This document shows positions 1 to 8,982 of a DNA stretch of 64,000 nt, piece by piece. This DNA is from Chitinophaga filiformis. Lineage in GTDB: Bacteria > Bacteroidota > Bacteroidia > Chitinophagales > Chitinophagaceae. Each line of letters opens with the position of its first letter. Position 1 is the first letter of the stretch. The position numbers and the translations under genes are program-made. The stretch lies in the NCBI RefSeq assembly GCF_023100805.1, contig NZ_CP095855.1, positions 3,017,001-3,081,000 on the forward strand. The letters are read 5' to 3'. The notes below the pieces were generated by a model that worked only from the letters and a program-made list of their open reading frames with translations, made no database searches and had not been told where the DNA came from.

Positions 1-1536
1 GCAAAAGGAATAGCATGGTATAGGAAAAGTTGGATGGAAAACCTCAAAGGCAAACCACAGGAGGCGCTTATCAGCGCTCAGCGATCGTTAAGATACCTGG
101 AGGGAACAGGCGCTGCTAAGTATCAATCTGCGGTATATTATATTATCGCCAGCATATATGCGAATCTTTATGATAGTCCTCTACATAAAAAATATGCACT
201 ACTATGTTTGCAAACGGCACTCAAAAGCATGGACTATGATAACATCCTGCTTGCGTACCAGACTTTGGGTACCTACTGGCAATACTATCATATGCAGCAT
301 GAAGAGGACCGGTCATCTCTGGACTCTGCATTTTATTATAACAAGATCGCGCTCAATACATTTCTCGCTAAGAAAGACCGCATGATCTTTCACAGTACAA
401 TGGCCATCATAGCACTTAACTTAGCAGATCTCTATGCACAAAACTTTCCCGCATCATATCGCGACACGGTTCTTCATTACCTTGACATGGCACAAAAGAT
501 AGGTTACGAAACCCATCACCTGGAAGTCATCGCGAACTGCTATGGTATGAAAAGCGATTACGAAGTAGCCGCCGGCAATTACGAAAAAGCAGAAGCCCTG
601 TTGCTCAAAGGGCTGGAAGTGGTCAATACAGATAGTACTAAAAACCTCGCAACCAGGATTCAATTCATGACCGCTCTTTCCAATCTTTCGGAAAAGCGGG
701 GGAATTACAGAGAAGCCCTTAAATATCAGAAGCAATATTCACTCTTATATACAGACCTCTACAACGAGGACAAAATGAATATTACTAAAGAACTGGAAGC
801 TAAGTACCAGACAGAGAAAAATGCTACTGCACTTAAAACACTGCAACAAACAGCTATCCTACATAAAAGGCTGGGTTATCTCTATATCGGTCTTGCTCTG
901 GCATCGATAGCTGCAGCCATCTTTTTGTTCCGCTCCTTGCGTTTCCGGCTCAAACTCGCTGAAAAGGAAAGGGAGGATGCCGCCCTGCTTACCCAACTCA
1001 AACAACAGGAAAATAAGCAGCTGGCCATGGAAAAACAGGAGGCAGTGCTACAGGCGCGCATCAGGGAAGAAGAAGCTAAGCGCCTCATTGCAGAACAACA
1101 ACTGCTGCAGGAAAGACAGGAACGACTGCAAAAAGACCTGCTGGCAGGTACCTTGCTGGTTGAGCAAAAAACGGCCCTGCTGCAAACCCTGCGACGGAAA
1201 ATAACAGAGAACAGGAACAACAAATTCGTATTGACACAACTTAACAGGATCATCGATCATGATAAGAAACTAGACGAATCATTTGCCGGCAATAAAGCTG
1301 ATTTTGATAATATCAACCCTGAATTCCTGGAAAAACTGCAGGAAAGAGCTGCTCATTCATTGTCAAGACTGGATTTGAAACATTGCTCCTATATCTACCT
1401 TGGACTCACTAATAAAGAAATATCGCAAAGGCTGGGAATAGCGCCAAAAAGTATCCTGATGGCACGTTACCGCATTAAACTGAAACTCAGATTAGGGAAA
1501 GAAGAAGAGCTGGATGTATATATAAGATCGCTGTAG
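1..1536 (+). CDS. TPR / transmembrane / LuxR-type HTH regulator (5' partial)
   Basis: The reading frame is open from base 1, so the gene begins before the window. The first internal ATG is at 34, but the 11 codons before it have no stop and read like TPR sequence. The N-terminal ~280 residues are helical tetratricopeptide-like repeats. They are followed by one membrane helix (about residues 280-305 counted from the ATG at 34), then a long charged coiled coil rich in Glu, Gln and Lys. The C-terminus is a helix-turn-helix of LuxR type (residues NKEISQRLGIAPKSI). This arrangement is known in Bacteroidota as a membrane-bound one-component regulator with TPRs on one side and a DNA-binding domain in the cytoplasm; its ligand is not evident. 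It converges on the SusD gene at 1659 and shares a stem-loop terminator with it. Confidence 0.8.
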   Translation, partial: AKGIAWYRKSWMENLKGKPQEALISAQRSLRYLEGTGAAKYQSAVYYIIASIYANLYDSPLHKKYALLCLQTALKSMDYDNILLAYQTLGTYWQYYHMQHEEDRSSLDSAFYYNKIALNTFLAKKDRMIFHSTMAIIALNLADLYAQNFPASYRDTVLHYLDMAQKIGYETHHLEVIANCYGMKSDYEVAAGNYEKAEALLLKGLEVVNTDSTKNLATRIQFMTALSNLSEKRGNYREALKYQKQYSLLYTDLYNEDKMNITKELEAKYQTEKNATALKTLQQTAILHKRLGYLYIGLALASIAAAIFLFRSLRFRLKLAEKEREDAALLTQLKQQENKQLAMEKQEAVLQARIREEEAKRLIAEQQLLQERQERLQKDLLAGTLLVEQKTALLQTLRRKITENRNNKFVLTQLNRIIDHDKKLDESFAGNKADFDNINPEFLEKLQERAAHSLSRLDLKHCSYIYLGLTNKEISQRLGIAPKSILMARYRIKLKLRLGKEEELDVYIRSL

Positions 1537-1584
1537 TGGTTGCTTGTCGGGCGGCCGCAGGATGAATGATTTGCGCATATAAGC

Positions 1585-1619
1585 GAAAGGCTTCCAGGCA
1601 TACGCCCGAAAGCCTTTTC
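1585..1619. terminator. Stem-loop between convergent genes
   Basis: An inverted repeat pairs AAAGGCTT (1586-1593) with AAGCCTTT (1610-1617), with a 16-base loop. It has a T-rich end on the plus strand and a corresponding A-rich end for the minus strand. It lies between the stop of the regulator at 1536 and the stop of susD at 1659, so it probably terminates both. Confidence 0.6.
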
Positions 1620-1658
1620 TCAGATTGTAAAGAGAGAGTACTCGCCAACCATATCCTG

Positions 1659-3407
1659 TCAATGGTACCCGTTATTTTGTTTCAGCGTACGCGTGCTTCC
1701 ATTGGTTGAAAGATCGATCTGTCGCTGAGGAATAGCAAAATATTCATTCGTTCCTTTCACAAAACTGGCTCCCTGTATATCGAGGGTCAGTGCACCTTCA
1801 AAAGCAAAGAAGGCATTCAGTGCCTGGTCAGCTATGCCCCATCGCACCAGGTCGAAGAAGCGGTGACCTTCCATTGCCAGTTCCAGCTTACGTTCAAAAT
1901 AAATGGCCTTTAGGGCGTAATTCTGTCCTTTGGCGGCAAAGCTGCCTGCAGGGTACACCCCGACCTTATAATTCGCCGCAGGCACGTTAGAAAAGCCATC
2001 CATAGGGGCATTGTTGTTCTTATACCTGTAAACAGCGCTGGCAGGTTGAGCTGCACGTTCCCGTACGATGTTCACATATGCTTCTGCTGCATCGAAGTTT
2101 TGCAGTTGTGCTTCACATTCCGCTGCCAGGAGTAATACGTCTGCATAGCGGATCAGGTTATAATTGATGGCATTGCCCGGCGCCCAACCGCGGGGATCGT
2201 AGTATTTGTCCTGTGTAGCCTGCCAGTAAATATTCTTTTTGGGAGAATAATGTCCTGCTGTCGATGCCTCCCTGATCCAGGTATCGCCGGGGTGTACCCC
2301 CCAGTCAAGATAGGGAATACCCTGGCGGCCTACCGTCCAGTCAAGACGGGGATCAACGGTCTCGGTATTTACATTGTGTGTGTTATAGCTGTCCAGGAAG
2401 GGCAGGCCCTGGGGGTCGGTAACATATGAGTTCACCAGGTCCTGCGTGGGCTGAAAAAAGCCACAGCAGCTGAATGGGCCGTTGTACGGATAGTTCAGCA
2501 TCTGGCCCTGGTTAGCATTGGCGGAAGTGCCGGAATTGTCGTTCGCGTCAAACTGTATGGCGAAAACAGATTCAGAAGTGTTCTCAGTGGCGGCGTCGAA
2601 GTTATCTTCAAACCTGTCCCTCAGGGCATAGCGATCGCCACGGGATGTGACACCCTGTGTGGTGATCTGGTCGAACAGCGGTTTGGCGTCTGCGTATTTG
2701 TGTTCGAACATGTATGTCTTTGCCAGGTAACTGGCTGCTGCCCACTTATTAGGTCTTCCCACCGCTGTCTGGGTGAGCGCCAGGTTGTCCATGGCAAATT
2801 TAAAATCGGCTTCTATCTGGGGCCAGATGTCCTTATCGTTGGGCGTCTTCATGTCTGTGGTTGTTTCATCTATCCACGGCACCATATTGAACATCTTTTT
2901 CAGATCGGAGTAATAATGCCCCCGCAGGAAACGAGCTTCTGCGGCGACTTCTGTTTTTTCAGCTTCTGTCATATCAGTGACTTTCGGCAAGAGCTTCAAT
3001 ACGGAGTTACAGCGGGTCACACCTTCATAGTCCACCCGCCATTTATCGTTCAGAAAGCTGTTAGTAGCGCCGGCGCTGAAGCGTGCGAGATCGAGTGTAG
3101 GAGGGGAGTCGAAATGATCGCTGCCTTTGTGCGCATCGCCGCCACATACACTGCCATAGATCCAGTTGTCCGGCGATACCGCATAACCTGCGCCGCCGGA
3201 GAGGTTGGTCATGTCACCGTCGGTAAAGTCCTGCCCGTCGAGCGCTCCGTAAGCACCTACCAGTAAAGCATTGACACCTTTTTTATTTGCTACCAGTTCT
3301 TCTTTTAAAGAAGACGGTGGTACCCTGTCCAGGAATTTACTGCAGGAAGGCGTACATATGCCGATGCCGGTTATGAAAAGTATTGCTATGTGTTTATTCA
3401 GTTTCAT
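1659..3407 (-). CDS. SusD/RagB-family outer-membrane lipoprotein
   Basis: This is the glycan- or nutrient-binding lipoprotein that caps a SusC channel on the cell surface. The N-terminus has a short basic region, a hydrophobic segment and a lipobox ending in a Cys (PSCSKFLDRVPPS), typical of SusD. The C-terminus carries the SusD signature of a helical region with FERKLELAMEGHRFFDLVRWG, followed by AIPQRQIDLS. About 582 residues is a normal family length. I chose the ATG at 3407 because it gives a compact signal peptide. An in-frame ATG at 3425 overlaps the susC stop as TGATG and would add six residues. It is the last gene of the sigma-fecR-susC-susD cassette and is translationally coupled to susC. 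The substrate cannot be told. Confidence 0.93.
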   Translation of the reverse strand: MKLNKHIAILFITGIGICTPSCSKFLDRVPPSSLKEELVANKKGVNALLVGAYGALDGQDFTDGDMTNLSGGAGYAVSPDNWIYGSVCGGDAHKGSDHFDSPPTLDLARFSAGATNSFLNDKWRVDYEGVTRCNSVLKLLPKVTDMTEAEKTEVAAEARFLRGHYYSDLKKMFNMVPWIDETTTDMKTPNDKDIWPQIEADFKFAMDNLALTQTAVGRPNKWAAASYLAKTYMFEHKYADAKPLFDQITTQGVTSRGDRYALRDRFEDNFDAATENTSESVFAIQFDANDNSGTSANANQGQMLNYPYNGPFSCCGFFQPTQDLVNSYVTDPQGLPFLDSYNTHNVNTETVDPRLDWTVGRQGIPYLDWGVHPGDTWIREASTAGHYSPKKNIYWQATQDKYYDPRGWAPGNAINYNLIRYADVLLLAAECEAQLQNFDAAEAYVNIVRERAAQPASAVYRYKNNNAPMDGFSNVPAANYKVGVYPAGSFAAKGQNYALKAIYFERKLELAMEGHRFFDLVRWGIADQALNAFFAFEGALTLDIQGASFVKGTNEYFAIPQRQIDLSTNGSTRTLKQNNGYH

Positions 3408-3424
3408 GGTTTTCAAGTTTAACA

Positions 3425-6400
3425 TCAGAATGTAAGATTAAGACCTGCCAGGAACTGGCGCTGACTGGGGTAGGTGCCTTCATCAATACCAAAGCTCCTT
3501 ACATCATTGCCACCTATTTCCGGATCAATACCTGAATACTTTGTAATGGTGAACAGGTTAGCCGCCTGTATGTAAATGCGCAGTCTTTCTATATGCAGCC
3601 TGTTGCCTAACTGTTGCGGGAAGGTATATCCCAGCTGCATGTTCTTACAGCGCAGATAAGCGCCGTTTTCCACGTAATAGGAATTGGGAACGGCATTGGT
3701 ACTGAAAGAGCCTTCGCCTTCCTGTATGGGCGCTTTGGCATTCATACGGTCAGGCAGCCAGGACTCATACAATGCTGTTTTGCTTTTGGCGCCATCAAAT
3801 GAAGAGGAGAAGTCTGTCCACCATTTCACCTGGTTCCAGATCTCATTGCCATGTACACCGAAGAAGAATACACTGAAGTCAAATTGTTTGTAGGTCAGTC
3901 CCAGGTTAATACCATAAGACACCTTCGGATTCGGATTACCGAGGAATGTGCGGTCGTCAGCATTGATCACACCGTCCTTGTTAAGGTCTGCATACCTGAA
4001 ACGGCCGGGGGCTGCATCTTCCTGGAAACTGGCTGAAGGATCGCCGGTAGCGGTCTGTGCCGACTGGTCAGCTTTATCTATTTCACTCTGACTATTCCAG
4101 AAGCCATTGATCTTATACCCATAGAAGCTGGAGATGGGCTGCCCTACTGCATTACGGATGATGTTCTCCGCAAAGTTGCGGGGCTGGCTGTCGAAGTAAT
4201 CCACACCCTGTGCTATTTTCACGATCCTGTTCTTAAAGGTCGTGAAGGTAACAGTGGCATCAAACTTCAGGTCTTTGGCAATATCCGTATGGCTTGAAAT
4301 GGTAAGATCCACACCTTTATTCTTCATGTTAGCCACATTGGAATACGGTGCTGGTGCGGTGCCATAAGTACCTGGCAGCTCACTGTTATAAAGCAGGTCT
4401 TTGATATTTTTCTGGTAATAATCTGCAGAGATCTCCAGCTTTCCGCCGAAGAGCGTGGCGTCTATACCAATGTTGGTATTGATATCGCTTTCCCATTTTG
4501 CATCCGGGTTGCCGATCTGTACCTGCTGGAAGCCCAGTACAATACTGTTGTTTGTTCCATAGAGATCATAGAAGGAGGTATTCTTGTTACCGCCATAAAG
4601 TGTAAAGGCATTTCCCGGAGTAAGGCTTAACTGGTTGCCCATGATGCCCCATCCCCCGCGGATCTTCAGGTCCGTGAGCCAGTGGATGCCTTTCATGAAA
4701 GGCTCCTGGGAAATACGCCATCCTGCGCTGGCCGCAGGGAAGAGACCATAACGATTGTTGATGCCGAATTTGGAAGAACCATCCCGGCGTAAAGTACCAC
4801 TCAGGATATATTTATCCTTAAAACTATAGTCCACCCTGCCAATGAGCGACAGCAGGCCTGCAGAGTAACGTGTGGCCGTAATGACCTGGCCGCCGGAGCC
4901 TGTACCATTATCTACATAATCAGGGTCGAAAACAAAGAAGTCCTGGGTGGTACCAGCCTGCTGACGTGAACGTTCGTCATATGCTTCTGCGCCTACCAGC
5001 ACATTGAGGGTATGTACAGTGTTAAAGCTATTGTGATAGTTCAATGTGTTGGTCCATGTCCAGTTATGTTCGAAGTTGCTGGATTCTGTATAAGAGTTCA
5101 CACCTGCATTTTCTTTATTCTCATATTGGGGATACGTGAAGTTGTGCCGCCATCCGGAGTTCACTTCACCGCCAAAGCTGGTGTGGAATGTGAAGTGACG
5201 AAAGAAGTCGATATCTGCATAGATATTGCCGAACACCCTGTTCACCTGTCCGTGGTCATTCCTGGTGCGGTATTGCATAGCAACAGGATTCATGGCGTCT
5301 CCCAGTTCCAGTCCGTTGGAGCCTCCGAAATTCCCTTTGATATCGTATACAGGAATGATCGGCTGTTCGCGTAAGGCCATGCCTACGGCGCCGCTGGCAG
5401 TAAGCAGGTCTACTGTTGGATTGTCAGTAACCGAGAATGAAAGGTTTTCTCCGACGCGGATATTCTTACTGATGCTGAACTGGCTGTTTGAACGGATAAT
5501 ATATCGCTTCAGGTATGTGTTCATCAGTGTACCCTGCTGATTGAAATAGTTGAGCGAGAACAGGTAACTGCCTTTGTCAGTGCCACCGCTTACAGACAGG
5601 TTGTGACTGGTCATGGACGCGGGGTTGAAGATCTCATGGAACCAGTCCGTGCCTGCTTTATTTGCCTTGGTGATATAATAGAAACTATTATAGTCGTCCT
5701 GGTCAGTGTAGTTGGGATTTACATAATAGAGGTCCGGGTTCACCCGTGGATCTCCTTCTTTCAATCCGACAGGTTGTATATAATCCGGTAACACGGGCGT
5801 AGCGCCGTTGCCATACAGGGTATCACTGAGCGGCATACCGGTGTTCTTATAACGTAACCAGCGCAGGTTGGCCATCTCCTGTGAATTGAGCGTATGCCAT
5901 ACATTACCGCCTTTAGGATACTGACGGCCATAATATGCGTCATACCTGATCTTCACTTTGCCGCTGCCCTTTTTAGTGGTGATGATGATAACACCATTGG
6001 AAGCGCGTGAACCGTAGATGGAGGCAGCGCCTGCGTCCTTTAGTACCTGCATGGAAGCGACATCGTTGGGGTTGAGGTCATTGATACTTTGTGTGGGTAC
6101 ACCATCTACTACATAAAGTGGTGTGTTGTTATCAAAGGTGTTCACACCACGGATGCGCACCACAGGTTCCTGGCCTGGTTGTCCGGAGCCGATAACGGTT
6201 ACGCCGGAGGCCTGTCCCTGCAGCTGGCTGGTAACCTGGCCGGAAGGCTGTTTTACCATCTCGCCTATGTCTATAACGGTGACAGCGCCGGTGAGGTCTT
6301 TTTTACGTTGTGCGGTATAACCGGTTACGATCACTTCGTTCAGGGTGCTGGTATTTTCTGATAGTGTGATGTTGATCTCGGATTGTACGCCGACAGGGAT

Positions 6401-6943
6401 CTGCTGCGATTGGTAGCCGACGAATGTTACTTCGAGGATGTCATTGCCGGTACCGGGAATATTGACTGTATACGTACCATCAGCTGCTGTTACGGCGCCG
6501 GTGCTGGTACCTTTCACGCGAATGGTCACGCCGGGCAATGCTGCGCCTTTTGCATCAGTGACCTTTCCGCGCACCGGGCGTTGGGCGGCCATGGTGATGG
6601 TGACCGGCGCTGTCTCCTTTGCTTTTATGAGATAGAATTTGTCGCGTACTTTTTCAAAGGAGAGATTGAACGGGGCCAGCGTTTTTTCGAGCGCCTCTTC
6701 GGGCGATTTGCAGGAGGCAATGTCTACACTGTTTTTCTGATCTGTGATCAGTTCACTTTTATAGGCAATGGAAACACCGAATTTTATTTCCGTTTGCCGG
6801 AATAACTGCCTGATGGATATATTATCCTGCTGTTTCATCAAATGCAGGGCCGTTGCGGCATCTGGACTATAAGCCAGTGCATGCGAGCATAGGGCGCCTG
6901 ACACAAGAGCATGCATCAGCAGCACACGTAAATGTGTTTTCAT
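3425..6943 (-). CDS. SusC/RagA TonB-dependent transporter with N-terminal STN signalling domain
   Basis: This is a 1172-residue outer-membrane TonB-dependent channel. In order it has a signal peptide (residues ~1-25), an STN (secretin/TonB short N-terminal) domain (~42-112), a carboxypeptidase-D-like beta-sandwich (~122-205), a plug with the SusC signature (LYVVDGVP, ~275-285), and a C-terminal 22-strand barrel ending in Phe. The STN domain is the part that contacts a FecR-type anti-sigma factor in the periplasm. A fecR gene lies 36 bp upstream and an ECF sigma gene beyond it. So this is inferred to be a transducer that reports substrate binding to its own sigma factor. The downstream gene is its SusD partner. 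Confidence 0.95.
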   Translation of the reverse strand: MKTHLRVLLMHALVSGALCSHALAYSPDAATALHLMKQQDNISIRQLFRQTEIKFGVSIAYKSELITDQKNSVDIASCKSPEEALEKTLAPFNLSFEKVRDKFYLIKAKETAPVTITMAAQRPVRGKVTDAKGAALPGVTIRVKGTSTGAVTAADGTYTVNIPGTGNDILEVTFVGYQSQQIPVGVQSEINITLSENTSTLNEVIVTGYTAQRKKDLTGAVTVIDIGEMVKQPSGQVTSQLQGQASGVTVIGSGQPGQEPVVRIRGVNTFDNNTPLYVVDGVPTQSINDLNPNDVASMQVLKDAGAASIYGSRASNGVIIITTKKGSGKVKIRYDAYYGRQYPKGGNVWHTLNSQEMANLRWLRYKNTGMPLSDTLYGNGATPVLPDYIQPVGLKEGDPRVNPDLYYVNPNYTDQDDYNSFYYITKANKAGTDWFHEIFNPASMTSHNLSVSGGTDKGSYLFSLNYFNQQGTLMNTYLKRYIIRSNSQFSISKNIRVGENLSFSVTDNPTVDLLTASGAVGMALREQPIIPVYDIKGNFGGSNGLELGDAMNPVAMQYRTRNDHGQVNRVFGNIYADIDFFRHFTFHTSFGGEVNSGWRHNFTYPQYENKENAGVNSYTESSNFEHNWTWTNTLNYHNSFNTVHTLNVLVGAEAYDERSRQQAGTTQDFFVFDPDYVDNGTGSGGQVITATRYSAGLLSLIGRVDYSFKDKYILSGTLRRDGSSKFGINNRYGLFPAASAGWRISQEPFMKGIHWLTDLKIRGGWGIMGNQLSLTPGNAFTLYGGNKNTSFYDLYGTNNSIVLGFQQVQIGNPDAKWESDINTNIGIDATLFGGKLEISADYYQKNIKDLLYNSELPGTYGTAPAPYSNVANMKNKGVDLTISSHTDIAKDLKFDATVTFTTFKNRIVKIAQGVDYFDSQPRNFAENIIRNAVGQPISSFYGYKINGFWNSQSEIDKADQSAQTATGDPSASFQEDAAPGRFRYADLNKDGVINADDRTFLGNPNPKVSYGINLGLTYKQFDFSVFFFGVHGNEIWNQVKWWTDFSSSFDGAKSKTALYESWLPDRMNAKAPIQEGEGSFSTNAVPNSYYVENGAYLRCKNMQLGYTFPQQLGNRLHIERLRIYIQAANLFTITKYSGIDPEIGGNDVRSFGIDEGTYPSQRQFLAGLNLTF

Positions 6944-6979
6944 GTGCGATTTAATTTTGGTTAATAAAAAATCCGGGTA

Positions 6980-8026
6980 TCAGTTTTCCCTTACGTGGTT
7001 TGTATCATCGCGTTTGCTAAAACGTACATTAAAGGCCTTTTCGAACTGCATCAGCATTGTGTCTGCATTGTAAATGATCGGCATAGATCCGGAAACACTA
7101 TACCGCAACACTTTGGGATCTTTTACAGTAACATGCCTGTCGAACACCTGCTGCATAAATTGTATAGCATCGGCAACCGTATATTCATCCATTATTAATT
7201 GTCCGCGTGTCCAGGCAGTCACTTTTTCCGCATCAATTCTGCTCTTGGAATATTCGCCATCTGTTTTGTCATAGCGGAGCATTTCTCCCGGCCTGAGGTA
7301 AAGCTGTGTAATATGTTGTCCCTGTTGCTCCGCAATATTCAGTTTGATACTTCCTTCCTGTAATACGACTGCTATCTTATTTCCAAAGTTGTTCACATTG
7401 AATTGTGTACCCAGTACTTCAACTGATAAATGATCGTAAGTGTGCACAACAAAACTCCTGTTGTCTTTTTGGTGTTTTACATGAAACCAGGCTTCACCAT
7501 CCAGCCACACCTCTCTTACAAGTGGCTCCTTCTGTGTATAGAGCAGGCGGGAACTTGCATTCAGCAGCACTTCGGAACTATCCGGCAATAGCAGCCTTTT
7601 CGTTTGTCCGGCCTGTGTGGCTACGCTGGCTGTGAGGGGATGAAAGGGTGGTGTTCTCATGAACAGCCAGAGCAGGCCGAGTACAATAAAGAGTAAAATG
7701 GCGGCTGCATACTTCCAGGAAAAGATCCTGAAACGGCTGGCTGCAGTAACGGGAACAGGGGAAGGCGCAGTTATATCATCCGCAGCAATACTGTCCCATA
7801 TATTGTCCCATAGCGCTTCTTTCTGTGTGGCGGTCATCTGGTAGTCGCGAAAATGAATAGATCTCACCAGCTGGATAGCCGTATCAACAGCTTCTTTTTT
7901 TTCGGGATGCAGCTTCAGCCAGGTGTCCCAGTAATAGGTACTCTTTACATCCGGCTGTAACACCCATTCCTGGAAGTATTCATCCAGGGCAAAGTCACGG
8001 GCGGTATATAAATGATATTGCTGCAA
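6980..8026 (-). CDS. FecR-family anti-sigma factor
   Basis: This 348-residue inner-membrane anti-sigma regulator has an N-terminal cytoplasmic helical part (~1-100), one membrane helix (~108-124, AAAILLFIVLGLLWLFM), a periplasmic FecR domain (~135-240, with LDGEAWFHVKH and VLGTQFNVNNFG) and a C-terminal DUF4974-like domain (~265-335) that matches the STN fold. It is expected to hold the ECF sigma factor encoded 230 bp upstream and release it on a signal from the STN domain of the SusC encoded next. The start at 8026 gives a complete N-terminal domain. Confidence 0.93.
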   Translation of the reverse strand: MQQYHLYTARDFALDEYFQEWVLQPDVKSTYYWDTWLKLHPEKKEAVDTAIQLVRSIHFRDYQMTATQKEALWDNIWDSIAADDITAPSPVPVTAASRFRIFSWKYAAAILLFIVLGLLWLFMRTPPFHPLTASVATQAGQTKRLLLPDSSEVLLNASSRLLYTQKEPLVREVWLDGEAWFHVKHQKDNRSFVVHTYDHLSVEVLGTQFNVNNFGNKIAVVLQEGSIKLNIAEQQGQHITQLYLRPGEMLRYDKTDGEYSKSRIDAEKVTAWTRGQLIMDEYTVADAIQFMQQVFDRHVTVKDPKVLRYSVSGSMPIIYNADTMLMQFEKAFNVRFSKRDDTNHVREN

Positions 8027-8256
8027 ATGGTCGCTTTTATATAAAGAGACAGGGACGTGGGGAATCTCATCACTTTCGGGAAACTTTTTTTAAAATATTT
8101 TCAGACGGAATTCCGGTCCGGTCAGCTGAGATGATATAAGACGAATGATATATGCATCACGGGCGCTTTGTTCTCATCCTTTCCACCCGGGGGGCGGGTC
8201 TTCAAATTTCTTCGGGGAGATATAAGGCAGCAGGGAACGATATCGGGGTGCAATGC

Positions 8257-8874
8257 TTATTTACCGGGTTGGATCAAAAGCAGTAATACGGCCGGCGGGA
8301 GCGTTTTCTTGAGCACACTGATGGCTTTGGAGATAATATTGTAGACGGAGTCGACCTTCATGGACATCATATCGGCCACTTCTTGATAAGATAGTTCATG
8401 GAAAAAGCGCAGGTAAATGGCTTCCCGCTGTCTGCGGGGCAGGGCATTGAGCGCAGCATGCAATTGCCTGGCCTGTTCCTGCTGCTTTTCATCCTGTATG
8501 ATGGCGTGTTCCCGGCTGGGTATCAGTTCAAAATCGAAAGGGATCCCGGTTGTTTCGGCCCTGGAGCGCCGATCTCTTTCCAGGGTGCGCAGGAGGCGGC
8601 GGCGTAAGCTGCTGAGCAGGTAATAGCGGATATTGAGCAGTTGGTCTGCCAGGTGTTCCCGGCTTTGCCAGAGGTCATGGAAGAGCTCCTGGAGGCAATC
8701 TCTTACCAGTTCACTATCACCGCAAAGGTGAACACCGTAATGATAGAGATTGTCCACCTGATCCTGGTAGATGCGGGCAAAGGCATCACGGCTGCCTTGC
8801 CGGAAGCTGTTCCAAAGTTCTTCCTGGGGAGATACTGTATGGGAAGCAGTGACAGTTGTTTTTACTGCTTTCAT
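8257..8874 (-). CDS. ECF RNA polymerase sigma factor (Bacteroidetes sigma-70 family)
   Basis: This 205-residue sigma factor has region 2 at about residues 25-90 (DAFARIYQDQVDNLYHYG, then FHDLWQSREHL) and region 4 at about 135-190 (LPRRQREAIYLRF, then SYQEVADMMSMKVDSVYNII). The order sigma, fecR, susC(STN), susD is the classic cell-surface signalling arrangement, so it probably drives the three genes downstream. A gap of 230 bp separates it from fecR. A promoter for fecR could lie there, but I could not identify one. The C-terminus has a hydrophobic tail (PPAVLLLLIQ), common in this group. Confidence 0.94.
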   Translation of the reverse strand: MKAVKTTVTASHTVSPQEELWNSFRQGSRDAFARIYQDQVDNLYHYGVHLCGDSELVRDCLQELFHDLWQSREHLADQLLNIRYYLLSSLRRRLLRTLERDRRSRAETTGIPFDFELIPSREHAIIQDEKQQEQARQLHAALNALPRRQREAIYLRFFHELSYQEVADMMSMKVDSVYNIISKAISVLKKTLPPAVLLLLIQPGK

Positions 8875-8982
8875 GCTGGTCTTTTTGGTTGATCTATTCC
8901 TCTAGCCGGAATAAATGTAATCATTTTAAAATGATTTAGGAACCGCTTTCCTGCGGAAGTCACTCATACAGCTATTCAACTC

